A DNA stretch of 64,000 nucleotides from Trichomonas vaginalis G3 (GCF_026262505.1 NC_067207.1:28364082-28428081); one strand, 5' to 3'; positions 40,889 to 51,315 are shown, counted from the stretch's first letter. The notes: generated from the letters alone by a model not told the origin. Numbers and translations: made by a program.

Positions 40889-41743
40889 TTACAATACAGC
40901 TATTGTAGAATTTAAGAGTTGTGCTTCAATGTAGAGACAGTCCTTATGGTCTGGAGGTAAGAACACTGGGCAGTTATGGTCATGAGTGGAGAACATGTCT
41001 ATCCAAAACTCACGATTGAAGCCAGTTAATTTATAGTATTTAGGATTTGGCAGTGGTGTAGTTCTTGTATGACCAATGAACTCATTTTCAACTCCCTTAC
41101 TTAAGTTTGAATATAATATAGCTTGCTTTCTATCCCAAATGCCAGGTGTTACAATCTTTGAAAATTCATTTTTCCTCGGAAGCATTGCATCATAATTGAA
41201 AACATTCTTGAAATCATCACTTGGTTCAGAGATTTGAAATCTTATACGTAATGGATTTTCTTTTCTTTGCGACTTCATTGAATGGTGAGAATACAACAAA
41301 CTGACAGTCATGTGTTCCATCTTCATTTTCATTAAATTCATAATGAAAGTCTATAAGTTGTGGCTGACTACCTTCTTCTTTCAGTTGTGCAAAAACTCAC
41401 GTAAAGGCTGTAAAGTTTGTACTTCAATGTTGAACTTTTTCTCGAACATCTCATTAAATGAAATCATACATTGTTGCAATGTTGTATCGTCTTTAAAGTA
41501 TTTGTATATGTGAATGTTTTGGGCGCTTAAAGACTGTTCGTCATTTTCTATCTCGACTTGAAGTATAAAGTCAACCTTTCTGAAAGCACGTGTTATATAC
41601 ATAGATGTTATGCCAATGTACTTCTCTTCATTTATGTTCACAATCCAGTCTGTTGGAAACTTAAACGTTACTCTGTTCCCCTTTATTTTGACGTCAGGGT
41701 TTTCACTACTGAACGCAACAGATAAAGGTATTTGTCTATACAT
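40889..41743 (-). CDS. Virion-like protein, FPxDW family, second copy in A
   Basis: Starts MYRQIPLSVAFSSENPDVKI, then VTFKFPTDWIVNINEEKYIGI, the family pattern seen at 3990, 26030 and 61353. The C-terminal part ends with LNREFWIDMFS and a short hydrophobic tail. A has two members of this family. All-beta look; minor capsid role inferred. About one interruption. Confidence 0.55.
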
Positions 41744-41767
41744 TTAATTCTGATAAAAATAAACCAT

Positions 41768-42028
41768 TTACTCTTTCTTTGCTTCAGCTTTTTTAGCTTT
41801 TGCTTCAGCTTCTTCTCTAGCTTTCTTCGCCAGCAAACGTGGGTTCTTCTGTCTTCCAGCAGCTAATGCAGCAAGTTGTTTTTCACTAAGTTTTCTCTTT
41901 GGTCTCTCTGGATTTTGTTCTTGTTTTTGTTCCTTCAGTTCGGATAAAATTTGCTCACGAATTTCTTTCTTCAATGCTTCAACATCTATGACCCCTTGGG
42001 TCTTGTCCGTAGGGCTTGTCTGAGTCAT
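41768..42028 (-). CDS. Small Lys/Ala-rich basic protein
   Basis: Start MTQTSPTDKTQGVID at 42028; then a helix, and a basic tail with KLSEKQLAALAAGRQKNPR and an AKKAREEAEAKAKKAEAKK run, reminiscent of histone-like or DNA-condensing viral core proteins. Divergent from the next gene by 45 bp. It looks whole. Confidence 0.5.
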   Translation of the reverse strand: MTQTSPTDKTQGVIDVEALKKEIREQILSELKEQKQEQNPERPKRKLSEKQLAALAAGRQKNPRLLAKKAREEAEAKAKKAEAKKE

Positions 42029-42073
42029 TTGACTGCAGATAAAAAACAAAATTAAAACTTTAACCGATGTAAA

Positions 42074-42507
42074 ATGAGCTTGTCAAAATCAGAGCGAGAG
42101 TCTATTATATTAAATGACGCAAGAGGAATACAACATCCTTTCTATTACGTAAGTCAGAGTAAAGATGGTAAAATATACGTAAGAAAAAGAAAGGTTCCAT
42201 TAGCGAATGCAGAGAGCGACAACATTAAGGTGTATGGCAAGGGTGAAGTCCACGAAGCCCATGTAAGCCTTCTATTCAAACTGAAAAGTCAATAGAACAA
42301 GAAGAAAAGAAGCCAGATGTACTTTCAATAACGAACCAAGAGCTTATTGCAAAGTTCGTGAATTTCATTGAAAAACAAACCGAGTCAAAGAATCCTGACC
42401 CGCCAGTGAAAGAAGTTGAGACAAAAGAGAATGTACAGTTCATTGAAAATGTCAAGAAACAACTTCCACCACGAATGCCAAGAAGAAGAGTGAGAATAAT
42501 GAAGTAA
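42074..42507 (+). CDS. ARSG/RKKK-family protein (A)
   Basis: Starts MSLSKSERESIILNDARG; pattern II-x-x-AR-G, a Pro then Y/F-x-V, DGK-x-x-x-RKRKVPL as in 63029-63612 (ESARSGNTNP, ISKKKQTL) and 24265-24501. The C-terminal part is charged, ending in a basic PRMPRRRVRIM. About one interruption. Function unknown; likely a small virion or DNA-binding protein. Confidence 0.45.
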
Positions 42508-42534
42508 ATAGATATTTTTATCCGAAGTAAATAC

Positions 42535-44101
42535 ATGCAGAACGAACAGCTAAACGAATTTACTCCAGCAGAGCATATTCATCAGATTCGCTCATATTTC
42601 GATATCATAGACAATGCAGTTCAAATTGGTGACACTAATAGAAAATTTTGATAGCAGCAAAGATTCCATCACAACCTGGAACTGCTAAAGATAACACATG
42701 GGTAACATTCAATCTCTCACCTCCTGGTGAAAATATGTTGGACCTTTACAATACATTCATTACGTATAAAATGGAAGGTCAATTTATTGTAGATAAAGAA
42801 ATTGGTTCAGGTTCCAATAAAACAAACCCACCAGGATTTTGGATTGGTTTCGATGACGCTTTCTATGCAGTTGCTGGATATCAAATCCTTGCAAATGGTC
42901 GTATCGTATATTCTCAAGACAACGCAAGAGAAGAAGCATATATAACTTCAAACTCACAAACTACCGAACAAATAAAGAAAGTAGATGTTTTCTCAAAGAC
43001 TCGACATGAAGATGTATGGAGTCATTCGGGAACATGCAGAACAGGACAAATTGTTAGTGGTCCAATTACAGCAGGAAAATCATTTGATTTTAAGCTTCGT
43101 TTAAGAATTCCTGTTAGAAGATTCCTTCCATTAGAAGCTATTCGATTTATTCCAGCTTTGCAGGAAACATTCAGCTTAAAGTAAAGTTCAGTAGCGACGC
43201 CTTACAATGCACATCTATATCTGTAAATGATATCATTGCTTTCAATCCAACTCTTAAAGTTGCATTTGCTTCAGATTCAAATCCACCGACAAATAAATTT
43301 GTTCCATGGAATGAACCATTCACTATGATAACGAAGGCAGTAAAGCTAGTGGAACAGTTACTATTACAACTGTAACCCAGCAACTATTTCGAACAAAGAT
43401 GGATTTTAATGAATGTTTCATTCATCCAAAGTCATTCTCTTTAGACCCTAACATTTTATACAGAACTTGTAGAACATTATACAAACGAGGCTTTATGTTT
43501 TCCTGTTAAAGTTATGGATTGGATTCCTATGGACGGTTCATTCTCAAAGAATACAGATAGTTCAAGTGCAACATTTACAGCAGCTTATACGCCTATTAAT
43601 GTTAAAAGTATTTGGGCACTATTTAGAAAGAAAGACAACTATTATGTTAATTTTGAGAACCCTAAGTTTAAATATCTTCAGCTTTCCATGGGAGCTTATG
43701 GAAATATGCCTGCAGAACCTGAAAAATCATATGGACCTGTATTTTATGAAATGGTTGCGAACGCCCAATACAACAATGATATGATAGGATTTAATGAAGA
43801 TGTTATGAGGTCATTGGTGGATGATGGTAGTGTGGAACATAAATGGGATAGCTATGACAACACACATTTCTTATGTGGTTTTCCAACAGAAGTGGACTTT
43901 TGCTTCCAGCAAGGTCAAACATCTACTGCTCCAATAACATACAAATTGTCTGTTAAAGGACCTATTGAACTAGCAACTGAAAACGTACCAAAGCCACTTA
44001 TTGGATTTATGAGGGATTGTTGCTTTGCCATTCAGGTGCGTACTAATGGCATCCCCATAATAAGATTAGATGACTATAACTTAGCTACGGGACGACAGTG
44101 A
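42535..44101 (+). CDS. Major capsid protein (double jelly-roll), A type, broken
   Basis: Starts MQNEQLNEF. Beta-rich segments in the same order as the capsid protein of C: a LRIPVRRFLPLEAIRFIPAL block (C: LRVPLSSFLIFRFLRYLPNW), then SIWALFRKKDNYYVNFENPK and MGAYGNMPAE (C: TMFVLFRRTINDYSCFYNPG and IDGKYYPREE). Polinton capsids use a double jelly-roll protein of this size. About three interruptions. The B copy of the same type ends at 45783-45974. Confidence 0.75.
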
Positions 44102-44139
44102 GGAATAAAGGATGAACGTTTATTTTTTAAAGCTTATAA

Positions 44140-44579
44140 ATGAGTTCTTCATCAAGCTCTCGTGAACTTCACCATCTATGAAACAAACTTTACCAAACGA
44201 TTATGGAGCACCTATTGAATATTTCTTACGAGCTGCACAATGGCAAAGAGCAGTCCTCACCAAGGTTAGGTGTTCCACCAGCTCCTGTCAAAAATAGCAT
44301 TTGGTCAAGTCCTTATATAAATATGGTCTCCCACTAGGTTTGCTAGCTACAGCAGGAGCAGTTATGATGTTGAAAAGAAATAAAGCAAATGTTGTAAATA
44401 ATACTGAAGTAGCTGAAGTTAAACAAACTCCACACCTTCACAAGCAAAACCTTCAATGACTCCTGAACCTATGGAAGTACAAACTCCTGTTCAAAAGTCA
44501 ACTCCTAAACCGACTCCAACATTTAAACCAGAACCTACTCCTCAAATAAATCGTAAAACTCCTGCGTTTTCCTTACTGA
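44140..44579 (+). CDS. Ser-rich membrane-type virion protein (A)
   Basis: The N-terminus is Ser-rich, followed by one membrane segment (GLLATAGAVMMLKRN) and a Pro/Thr-rich tail (STPKPTPTFKPEPTPQINR). The same gene in B is the target into which A inserted. Conserved position directly after the major capsid gene suggests a virion or membrane attachment protein. A few interruptions. Confidence 0.5.
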
Positions 44580-44627
44580 AAAAATAACGTTATTTTTATT
44601 TAATATTAAAATTTTTATTTGATTGAA

Positions 44628-44864
44628 ATGACGACTAAAGTCACTGAAGCAATGAAACAAAAGTTTTTGGTAGAATACATTAAATCAGGAACTATTCCAG
44701 AAGGTTTTACATTCATACTATGAAGGATGGTAGAGTTCAGTTTAGAAAGATAAAGCAACCATTAGAATCGAGAAGGAATTTTGAGAAAGATTAAACTTCA
44801 TGAGGACAACATTGCTGAACTTAAGAAGAAGTTAGAAGAGTTGGAGAAAGGAAGAGAGTTATAA
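44628..44864 (+). CDS. Small basic RKKK/ARSG-family protein (A)
   Basis: Near-identical to 24265-24501 in B, starting MTTKVTEAMKQKF. Its 3' end forms the inner edge of the right terminal repeat. A few interruptions. Confidence 0.5.
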
Positions 44865-44880
44865 AGCAATGAATTCAACA

Positions 44881-44929
44881 GGGTGAAAAAACAGGTGAAA
44901 AAAGAGGTGAGATCTCACCACTTCACCTA
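44881..44929. promoter_or_regulatory. AGGTGA array with palindrome (site 5)
   Basis: GGGTGAAAAAACAGGTGAAA then GAGGTGAGATCTCACCACTT; about 90 bp upstream of the tip protein start, the mirror of site 2. Confidence 0.65.
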
Positions 44930-45016
44930 AATTTATTTTTGTGCTATGTTTTCATACGTGTGAGGGTGGTGATATCATTAATTTTTATTTTATTTTTTAT
45001 TTTATTTTTTATATAA

Positions 45017-45334
45017 ATGACGAAAACTATTGAGATAACAAACTACAACGGTCATGAGTTCAAGAATTTGTTCTTCGTTCCTCGTGAAAATACATTCTAT
45101 CAGATACGAGGGAGAAAGGGTAAAGTTAGTTTGAGCGTTTATGAACAAGATAATGGAAAGTTTATACAAGCATACGATACAAACGGTAAGCGTGTTTCAT
45201 TAGCTTTGTCAAAACTTACTAACATTCATTTTGACAGTGATTTTGACCTATATGAAGAAGAAAGTGAGTCAGAAGATTATGAGCTGTTATGTGAAGCACA
45301 GCAATGGGAGGAGTTGCAATACTTTTGTAAGTGA
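45017..45334 (+). CDS. Tip protein, MTKT/HNH-tail family (A, right repeat copy)
   Basis: 105 residues, start context TATAAATG. Pattern TIEITNYNGHEFKNLFF, then FYQI, AYDTNGKRVSLALSKL and an acidic tail DLYEEESESEDYE. It lies in the terminal repeat and so is present at both ends. It shares its fold pattern with the HNH-linked domain at 54335-54915, so DNA binding is the best guess. This copy looks whole. Confidence 0.6.
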   Translation: MTKTIEITNYNGHEFKNLFFVPRENTFYQIRGRKGKVSLSVYEQDNGKFIQAYDTNGKRVSLALSKLTNIHFDSDFDLYEEESESEDYELLCEAQQWEELQYFCK

Positions 45335-45395
45335 GAACGTTTATTTTTTACATTAGTGAGGTGAAGTGGTTGGCGGCTTTGTAAAGTGTCAAATT

Positions 45396-45446
45396 CACAA
45401 GTATTGGGTAAGGTGGAACGCAGTGCCGCCGTACCCATGACTTGTA
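45396..45446. repeat. Subterminal hairpin of Maverick A, right end
   Basis: Inverted copy of the left-end hairpin; core at 45406-45436. Confidence 0.8.
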
Positions 45447-45454
45447 TACTAACT

Positions 45455-45459
45455 ATTGA
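45455..45459. repeat. 5-bp target-site duplication of Maverick A, right
   Basis: ATTGA, matching 24671-24675. Confidence 0.85.
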
Positions 45460-45774
45460 AGGTTTTGCTTGTGAAGGTGTTGGAGTTTGTTTAACTTCAG
45501 CTACTTCAGTATTATTTACAACATTTGCTTTATTTCTTTTCAACATCATAACTGCTCCTGCTGTAGCTAGCAAACCTAGTGGGAGACCATATCTTATATA
45601 AGGACTTGACCAAATGCTATTTTTGACAGGAGCTGGTGGAACACCTAACCTTGGTGAGACTGCTCTTTGCCATTGTGCAGCTCGTAAGAAATATTCAATA
45701 GGTGCTCCATAATCGTTTGGTAAAGTTTGTTTCATAGATGGTGAAGATTCACGAGAGCTTGATGAAGAACTCAT
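45455..45774 (-). CDS. Ser-rich membrane-type virion protein of B, N-terminal part
   Basis: Starts MSSSSSSRESSPSMKQTL with a membrane segment (YGLPLGLLATAGAVMMLKRN). The C-terminal part is at 24550-24675, on the other side of Maverick A. Confidence 0.65.
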
Positions 45775-45782
45775 TTATAAGC

Positions 45783-45974
45783 TTTAAAAATAAACGTTCA
45801 TCCTTTATTCCTCACTGTCGTCCGTAGCTAAGTTATAGTCATCTAATCTTATTATGGGGATGCCATTAGTACGCACCTGAATGGCAAAGCAACAATCCCT
45901 CATAAATCCAATAAGTGGCTTTGGTACGTTTTCAGTTGCTAGTTCAATAGGTCCTTTAACAGACAATTTGTATG
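45783..45974 (-). CDS. Major capsid protein of B, C-terminal end only
   Basis: Almost the same as the end of the A-type capsid gene (reverse complement of about 43945-44101: GPIELATENVPKPLIGFM and following). Further in, the sequence becomes unrelated or unreliable up to the gap. Confidence 0.6.
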
Positions 45975-46261
45975 TGCGGTTTTGCCAGATGTTTATATGC
46001 CACTTTTTGTTCAGGTGGGCACAAAAAAGCTACTCGGTCAAAGTGTTGTCACACCGTTTTCGTAAAATAGGTCCTATCTCATTCTATAAGGGGAAAGGCT
46101 TCTCAAAGTATAACTTCCTTGGAACGCCTAGTAAACTTTTCCTGTAGCGACGATAGACCCTTACTTGTCCGGACAAAGTTATACTATTTTGAGTGTTCTA
46201 CAAAAAAGTCACAGCGACGACTCTCAAAACCGTTGTGTAAAAAGTTTTAACCTGTTGGACA
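45975..46261. other. Probable low-quality sequence next to the gap
   Basis: It should continue the capsid gene of B but similarity fades after the word TTTGTATG, and base composition and words are unlike any neighbour. The most likely cause is poor read ends at a contig edge. No gene is called. Confidence 0.6.
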
Positions 46262-46361
46262 NNNNNNNNNNNNNNNNNNNNNNNNNNNNNNNNNNNNNNN
46301 NNNNNNNNNNNNNNNNNNNNNNNNNNNNNNNNNNNNNNNNNNNNNNNNNNNNNNNNNNNNN
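46262..46361. other. Assembly gap (100 N)
   Basis: Exactly 100 N, the usual placeholder for a gap of unknown size. Left of it the A-type capsid gene reads on the minus strand; right of it about 80 bp of poor-looking A-type capsid sequence (compare 43885-43950) reads on the plus strand. The join may be wrong or may hide an inverted repeat. Confidence 0.95.
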
Positions 46362-46450
46362 TGTTTCCAACAGAAGTGACTTTGCTCCAGCAAAGGTCAA
46401 ACATCTTAAACGCCTCCAATAACATACACCGCTTTTTAACTTCACTTAAA

Positions 46451-49400
46451 ATGCCACGTAAGCTACGTAAGAATATACGTAAGAGGAAGAGAGCATTGAA
46501 ACATCCAATAGTAAAACTGACACCACAACAACAGTTGCAACAACAAATGCTGAATGACCCCCACTATGTTGCAACAAATGTCAAGCAATCCTATGCTTTT
46601 AAACCGAGTTCTTGGTGCACAGAGTGGAGGTTTAAGAGCGGCACTTTTAGCGAAAATGGCAGGCTATGGTGGAGCTGCAGACGGAACAGCCTATAACCCT
46701 CAAAGTCAAATGAATTTGAGTTCACTCAAAAATCAAATAGCAGATGTCAAAAAGTCAAACATAGACATACAGAAGCAAATAGGTGAAAACGAAAAGAAAC
46801 TAGAATATGACAGACACACAAAGAAACTCAATGAGTTAAACGTAGAGAAAAGAAGAAGAAGAACAACTGAAAGAACTAAGTACAGAGGAATATGCGAAAA
46901 AAGTGTCAGAAAAAGCAGCAGAAGTAGCAAAAATGGAACAAGATGTCATAAATTTGAAAAACCATACTACTCAATATAAAATACTGAAAGATGAAGAGAT
47001 AAAACAAAAAGCCCTGAAGACATATATGGATAGCGATGAGTATAAAAAAGAAGTTGAAGCAAATGTAAAGGCAGAAAAACTTTTACAGTTGCAAAACCAA
47101 ACCGTACAGTATGAAAACTTAGCACAAGAAAGTAAAAATAACGACGCGGCTATGCAAAAGGCAATGAAAAGCGCAGAATATATAAAAGCTAACAATGACT
47201 GGTTAGATGCCCAAGCCAACGCTAAAGCAGCCCAACTCATAGGGTCAATAAGGACAAAAATACAAGCGGATGAAGATAGTTCAAATGAAGCTTTAACAAA
47301 TGCTGACTTTAAGAACGCTTTCGAAGCTCTTCATAGTAAGGTGAAACAAGTGAACGATTTCTCATCTGGAAAGAAACTGAAGTCTGAAGGTTTCGACAAA
47401 GAGTTAAAAGAAGTAGCACAAAATATGACGAAAATAACAGACGCAGCAACGAGACAGGCAGTTCAAAGTGCCTATGACGCCGTTAGAGCAACTGTTGTGA
47501 AAAGTCAAGAAAAAGAGTTACAACAGACCAAAACAGACCTAGTAAATGCTTTCTTAAGAACGAAAAGTCAGGTAGGACATTACGCTGCAGATGGAACATA
47601 TGTGCCAGCTGGTGGAATTTATATACCACCAAACCCTCCAAGAGAAGCACCTGCACCAGGACTACCTAGAACATTTACATCGTCACATGGACACAGACAC
47701 AGGCATGCACAACAACCAACACAACAACCACCTCCACAACCAGCACAGCAACCAACAGTTCAAAATCCAGCACAACAACCAACACAACAACCAACAGTTC
47801 AAAACCCTGCACAACAACAACCACAAACAGAACAAGGACATAAAAGAAGTAGAGAACAAGGAAACCAAGAATTCTTAAAAATGCTTAAAGAAGAGTGTGG
47901 TTTCCCAGATACTGTTGACTTTAGTGACAGATATAAAGAAGCTATTGGAAAGTTCAAGGATGGAAATACTGACCCGAACCTATTTAGCTTTATGGCTCAG
48001 CACCAAAGGGGATATAATTTCAAACCTGGAAAATACAAGCTCGCTAAGGGATATGATTTAATAGCATATCATCCAAATGACATGGATGAATTTACTCCGA
48101 GATATTTGATGTCAGAGCTAAATGACAATTCAACTTTCGTCATGAAACGCGTAAAAAATAGAGACGGAACGAAAGAACAAAAGCTTATGAATGCGGATGA
48201 CGTAGATAGGGAAATTGTTAAAAACGGTCTCGGAATATATGAAATGCCAGCAGATGAGGTACAAGAAACTCCACAGGAAGAAATAGTTCAGATACAACCA
48301 GACATGGAAGAAATAGTTCAGCAACAACAGCTAGAAGAGCCTGAAGGAAACGAACAAGTCACTCCTTTGGAAACTAACCTCACAGAACTAGATGAAGATT
48401 TGGAACAGCCGAAAAATCTTGACCCTCAACAAGAGTATGCGGAGAATATGGAATATTTCCAAGAGTCTAAAAAAAATTCGGCTGACATAGTAGAAGAATA
48501 TCGAAAAATGTTTGCCGACATACAAAAGACTCCAACACCAGATGAAAATATCCAGCATAGAATGGAAGAACTGAAAAAAAATGTACACAAATACAACAAC
48601 CCTTTTTACTTACGAGCATTTAACGTTCAATCTTCGGATGAACTCGGTGAAGATAAAAGGTTAAATTTCAAGAAAACATATAGAAATGAAACATTGTTTA
48701 AAGTTCATTCAGAACCTAACCAAGATGGAAACAAACCTACTTTTGTTTCTGCAGACGATGGAACGACAATGAGATGGGGTCAAAAGCTAACCCGGATAGG
48801 TGTTCATAAACTTACAACCTCAATTCCAAGAAGTTGTAGACGCAATGGAAGTCAATGGTGAACCAGATATAGCTGGTATTTTAAGCGCGGCTTTAATGCC
48901 ATTGAAAGATATGAAAGATGCAGATATTTTGGACCAGTATGAAATGAACATGGCTGATGGAAATATAAACCTGACGTTCTAGAACATTTATCTCAAAGAA
49001 CTACACAAACCATAGAGATGGTATATTTGGTGAAGAGTTTAGAAAGAAAGTTAGGGAGAGAGAAGGAAGAGAACCTATTGTACATGACCTTGCAAACGAA
49101 AGTTTACAAATGTCATAAAAACTTACTTTGCAGACAATGAACTGAGAAGGGATGAATATTTAAGAAAACTCAAATGGACAGTACCAAATGAAATGTTAGT
49201 ATTGAAAAACATGTTCCTTGACAAAATAAAACCAACTACAGAAATAAATGACGCAAGACTGAAACATTGGGTAGAAGCTTTCCCATTCACAAAAGATATA
49301 GTTGGTAACATGGAAAGAAAACCAGAATGGCTACAAAAACATATATTTGGAAACGAGCATATTCCATATGGACAGGCACTGTTTGAAGAGCTTGAACCGG

Positions 49401-49663
49401 AAACTCAGGACAGAGTCATGCAAACAATACGCGAAGACTCAAATACAGACTATGACAAACTCTTTCTAGGATATAGGTTACCTGAGATGGGCGACCAGAG
49501 CCAAAAGGCAAAAAGGACATGGGAAATTTGCAACATACTAGATGAACATAATGCAAAGATGCAACAACTTCAAGCAGAGGGCAATGAAGGAAAAAGAAGA
49601 GTTAAAAACTCAGTCAGGAAGAAAGTAAAGCTTGGTCCACGTGGGTTCTATTATGACATATAA
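46451..49663 (+). CDS. Large Gln-rich virion protein (C), broken
   Basis: Starts MPRKLRKNIRKRKRALKHP, a very basic N-terminus. A Gln-rich helical part follows, then long coiled coil (EEIKQKALKTYMDSDEYKKE), a Pro/Gln low-complexity linker (QQPTQQPTVQNPAQQ, about 47700-47830) and a C-terminal globular region (GYNFKPGKYKLAKGYDLIAY; TRIGVHKL; LGPRGFYYDI at the end). Placed directly before the major capsid gene. A long, partly coiled internal virion or scaffold-like protein is likely (inference). About four interruptions. Confidence 0.5.
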
Positions 49664-49695
49664 ATCCAACTATTCTATATTTTTACTCATATGAA

Positions 49696-51315
49696 ATGTA
49701 CGCCGCTCAGAATATAACGCCAACAGTTTTGGATGCTATGAATGGAAATGTTTCCGAATGGTATAACGAATGCGACAATGCCATTAGAAGGTCAGAAATA
49801 GTTCCTGGAACTTACGAATATACAACTGCTGTTTCTTATGGAAACGTAGGTGAGTTTGGAGAAGGTTCTTCAACAACAGTAGATATTGCTTGCGACAGGT
49901 TTCATATTATTTCTATTGACAACTCTTTCTTATACGTGGAACAAGACATTGAAATAAAACCTTCTGCCAAGTTGTCTGACAAGAAAGGTTGCAATGGAAT
50001 TTTCTATGTCGGATACCAATATGCTCCAGAAGTTTTCATGGGATATAAGATATATTCTAACTCTGACTTAGTTCAAACAGTAACATGGGCAAACTATGAA
50101 TGGTTCGCTTTGAGAAACTCAGTACAACCACAAGCTAGAGAACAAACAGACCAGTATGCAACTATTGAGAAAATAAGAAGACTTGACCCTAACGTTCCAG
50201 GAGTTTATGTTGACCTTTCTGGACAAAATGCAGCAGCAGTAACCAAAGTAAAACTGAAACTTAGAGTTCCTTTGTCATCTTTCCTCATCTTCAGGTTTTT
50301 AAGATACTTGCCAAACTGGGCAGGAAAAATTTCTATCGAACTTACTCCAAGCAAAAATAACTTAGTCATTGCACCAACACAAGACCCATTCACTCTTACA
50401 GACGTAAAGGGAGCAAATCAAACGTCATTCGCCGACTTTTGCAAAGACAAAGTTGACTTAGACTTTGGTTTCTCAAACTTCAACACTGAAGTAAACTATT
50501 ATTTCAATGCTGCTGGAACTGCTTGGGACCCAGTTAAGTTCACATGCGAACAGTTTGAATGCAAGAGAATAGAAAGCAGACTTGCCGTTTATATGTTGGA
50601 CCCAGATATTTCAAATGCTTTAGCTGCCAAATATATTGCAGTTCCACTTATGTTCCCTATACACCAAATATCTGTCAAAGACTTTGCAGGTGAAGTTGGA
50701 AACCAAAGTGCTGACCCAGGTGCAAGAACAGATATTGCTTTAACAACTGCAATGAAACATGCAGATACTATGTTTGTACTGTTCAGACGAACTATAAATG
50801 ACTATTCTTGCTTCTACAACCCTGGTATTAAATACCATATAAACATAGATGGCAAATATTATCCAAGAGAAGAATATTCTACAGTTGAAGATATGAGGTC
50901 ATACAACTTGACATTAGATGCTATGAACTTTAACAACAACTTCACAACAACCATTAACCCTGAAATGCAAAGTTCTATTATGCCATATGTGAAAGTATGG
51001 ACTCATACAGGAGGTCAAAAAACTCAATATACAAATGGAGACCGTTCAAACTTTTGGCTTGGCATTCCATTTGCTGACTCAGAAGACTTTATGGGTGGTA
51101 TTTCAACTGTTGGTACAGTTCAAATACAATATACTGGTGACAGAGACGGTCCAAATGAATTGAAAGCAAAGAAGTTTTACAAAACCAATAGCACTTTTCA
51201 CGGAAGATGCTCTTTTGAAAATTCGTTCGATGAAACCTGCTGGGGCTCCTCAGATTGGCATAACGACAGCTTCCATCGAGCAGATTTTGGCAGCAGGTCA
51301 GTAAGTTGTTCTTGA
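49696..51315 (+). CDS. Major capsid protein (double jelly-roll), C type
   Basis: Up to 539 residues from MYAAQNITPTVLDAMNGN. Beta-rich throughout with the core block KLKLRVPLSSFLIFRFLRYL near residue 185, then MFPIHQISVKDFAG, ADTMFVLFRRTIND and FYNPGIKYHINIDGKYY. The order agrees with the A-type capsid gene, but identity is low, so two capsid lineages meet in this window. The last about 40 residues overlap the opposite-strand gene and do not look native. About one interruption near the end. Confidence 0.78.
   Translation: MYAAQNITPTVLDAMNGNVSEWYNECDNAIRRSEIVPGTYEYTTAVSYGNVGEFGEGSSTTVDIACDRFHIISIDNSFLYVEQDIEIKPSAKLSDKKGCNGIFYVGYQYAPEVFMGYKIYSNSDLVQTVTWANYEWFALRNSVQPQAREQTDQYATIEKIRRLDPNVPGVYVDLSGQNAAAVTKVKLKLRVPLSSFLIFRFLRYLPNWAGKISIELTPSKNNLVIAPTQDPFTLTDVKGANQTSFADFCKDKVDLDFGFSNFNTEVNYYFNAAGTAWDPVKFTCEQFECKRIESRLAVYMLDPDISNALAAKYIAVPLMFPIHQISVKDFAGEVGNQSADPGARTDIALTTAMKHADTMFVLFRRTINDYSCFYNPGIKYHINIDGKYYPREEYSTVEDMRSYNLTLDAMNFNNNFTTTINPEMQSSIMPYVKVWTHTGGQKTQYTNGDRSNFWLGIPFADSEDFMGGISTVGTVQIQYTGDRDGPNELKAKKFYKTNSTFHGRCSFENSFDETCWGSSDWHNDSFHRADFGSRSVSCS

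Larger units (their letters stand above)
24676..45454. mobile_element. Maverick/Polinton A, complete from tip to tip (20.8 kb)
   Basis: Inserted in a virion gene of Maverick B. Ends AGTTAGTAT...ATACTAACT with terminal inverted repeats of about 607 bp and 5-bp ATTGA target duplications. Encodes PolB, DDE integrase, packaging ATPase, major capsid protein, several minor virion proteins, a fibre with a phage-collar-like end, T5orf172 and KilA-N proteins and small tip proteins. The two terminal repeats differ at only a handful of bases by eye, so the insertion is young. Even so it is broken, with on the order of ten or more interruptions over the coding set; some could be draft-sequence errors. 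It has no helicase gene, unlike element C. Confidence 0.88.
44848..45454. repeat. Right terminal inverted repeat of Maverick A
   Basis: Inverted copy of 24676-25283, about 607 bp, ending ATACTAACT. Confidence 0.88.
45455..46261. mobile_element. Maverick B, continuation right of the A insertion
   Basis: It resumes the interrupted virion gene, then shows the end of an A-type major capsid gene on the minus strand, and fades into unreliable sequence before the gap. How B continues beyond the gap is unclear. Confidence 0.7.

Noticed and set aside
45975-46261. A novel GC-richer gene next to the gap
   Set aside because: Words fade out from capsid sequence into noise at a contig edge; poor base calls are the simpler reading.
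46262-46361. Open frames running through the N stretch
   Set aside because: They consist mostly of unknown bases.
47591-47878. His/Asn/Gln-rich plus-strand frame
   Set aside because: Alternative frame of the Pro/Gln linker in the large virion protein of C.
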